DNA of 62,120 nucleotides from Sphingobium lactosutens (GTDB lineage: Bacteria > Pseudomonadota > Alphaproteobacteria > Sphingomonadales > Sphingomonadaceae): NCBI RefSeq assembly GCF_013393185.1, contig NZ_QJQX01000012.1:1-62120 (forward strand), in the 5' to 3' direction. The notes under the pieces are model-generated. The model was not told where the DNA came from, ran no database searches, and worked only from the letters and a program-made list of their open reading frames with translations. A program made the position numbers and the translations under genes. Shown here piece after piece: positions 61,746 to 62,120 of the stretch. Every line of letters starts with the position of its first letter. Position 1 is the first letter of the stretch.

Positions 61746-62107
61746 TCGATGCCCTCGGTCTGCCGATCCGCTTCATTCTTGGCCCCGGACAGCAAAACGA
61801 CATGGCTCCAGCCTGCGACCTGATCCGGGGCATCCCGGCAGGCAAGGTGCTGGCGGATCGCGCCTACGATGCCGACCGCCTGCATGACCTCATCTACGAG
61901 CAAGGCGGCGAGCCGGTCATCCCACCACGCCGCCACCGCAAGTACCAACACGGCTACGACCGCATCGCCTACAAACAGCGTTGGGGCATCGAAGGATTCT
62001 TCGCCAAACTCAAACAATGGCGGCGCATCGCAACACGCTACGACAAGCTCGCCCCCAACTTCCTCGGATTTGTCAAACTCGCCAGCATCATGCTCTGGCT
62101 CAAATGA
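61613..62107 (+). CDS. IS5-family transposase, C-terminal frame (-1 frame)
   Basis: Second frame; the meaningful part starts near 61670 (SDKKGGVQAQALGRSRGGFG) and carries the second Asp in LADRAYDADRL and the Glu of the DDE triad in YKQRWGIEGFFAKLKQWRRI. It ends at 62107. Joined to the first frame after the shift, the product would be about 263 aa, the normal length. The slip run is 5 A and 6 G, typical for programmed -1 frameshifting in the IS427 group; a sequencing or mutation event is possible. Confidence 0.85.
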   Translation: MAGDRCHCHPRSGSSGRGSDKKGGVQAQALGRSRGGFGTKIHAVVDALGLPIRFILGPGQQNDMAPACDLIRGIPAGKVLADRAYDADRLHDLIYEQGGEPVIPPRRHRKYQHGYDRIAYKQRWGIEGFFAKLKQWRRIATRYDKLAPNFLGFVKLASIMLWLK

Positions 62108-62120
62108 TTAAATCGTCACC

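Larger units (their letters stand above)
61279..62120 (+). mobile_element. IS5-family insertion sequence (IS427 group), truncated by window edge
   Basis: The left end has GTAGTGACATTTTAGG (61280-61295). The right end, inverted, GGTGACGATTTAAT, shows a related GTGAC-ATTTA; the terminus is near or beyond the window end. Between them is a two-frame transposase. The length of about 840 bases matches the IS427 group. It is inserted at the CTAG end of repeat copy B. Confidence 0.8.

Overview
The window is a stretch of GC-rich chromosome from an alphaproteobacterium, most likely a sphingomonad (Sphingobium/Sphingomonas type). The evidence is the gene content and order: tRNA-Trp-secE-nusG-rplK-rplA, rplU-rpmA with obgE-proB, a his cluster with a YciI gene, a small aa3 oxidase subunit IV in front of a three-gene pnt operon, SspB, PEP-CTERM export signals, and oxidative (non-phosphorylative) sugar breakdown. 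The assignment to a genus is an inference; there is no rRNA gene to settle it.

Layout. 1-860: two coupled small genes of unknown function, in DNA that looks less GC-rich than the rest. 1005-2652: ccmB, ccmA and a small zincin, chained by 4-base overlaps. 2750-9162: pterin dehydratase, a lipoprotein-patatin pair, an EEP nuclease, radA, cvpA and a nucleotidyltransferase-fold protein. 9182-15420: an SDR protein, proB, obgE, TetR, two GNAT genes, rpmA and rplU. 15578-20154: small membrane proteins, a Kef/YbaL antiporter and a DbpA-type helicase. 20155-22756: the ribosomal protein/NusG/SecE cluster with tRNA-Trp. 22820-28111: a BrkB-type protein, two different L,D-transpeptidases, a histone-deacetylase-like hydrolase and a membrane protein. 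The last two genes converge on a palindromic, MITE-like element. 28183-32101: hisE, a PEP-CTERM protein, hisF, hisA, hisH, yciI and hisB. 32187-40203: sspB, then a sugar-oxidation module (GntR, sugar 1-dehydrogenase, ketoglutarate-semialdehyde dehydrogenase, IlvD/Edd dehydratase) and a hybrid histidine kinase. 40341-44621: ctaA-cutA-unknown, a lipoprotein and an NtrC-type regulator. 44776-48747: oxidase subunit IV, pntAA-pntAB-pntB and a racemase. 48936-52666: a degenerate dihydroorotase with pyrB, an MreB away from any mreCD, and tRNA-Gln. 52792-61044: MarR, a lipoprotein, a divergent XRE-cupin/EamA pair, a crotonase, an SBF-type transporter, a phosphoribosyltransferase, a Rieske oxygenase-FAD oxidoreductase pair and a DUF2147 protein. 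61279-end: an IS5-family element cut by the window edge.

How parts work together. pnt, ctaA and subunit IV all serve aerobic energy metabolism. The sugar module should turn an aldopentose or galactose-type sugar into an acid and on to a 2-keto acid, but the lactonase and the second dehydratase are not here. The pyrB partner has lost its dihydroorotase metal ligands and is probably structural. Intergenic DNA is rich in repeats: four copies of a palindrome built on a TCGAGCGAAGTCGAGA-like arm, two copies of a roughly 70-base CTAGAGCG repeat, and two copies of a 33-base motif placed just after stop codons.

No complete new defence or biosynthetic system was found. The less usual items are the Rieske-PYROXD2-like pair, the degenerate dihydroorotase, the element that supplies two stop codons, the dispersed repeats, and the XRE-cupin/EamA promoter packed into six bases.
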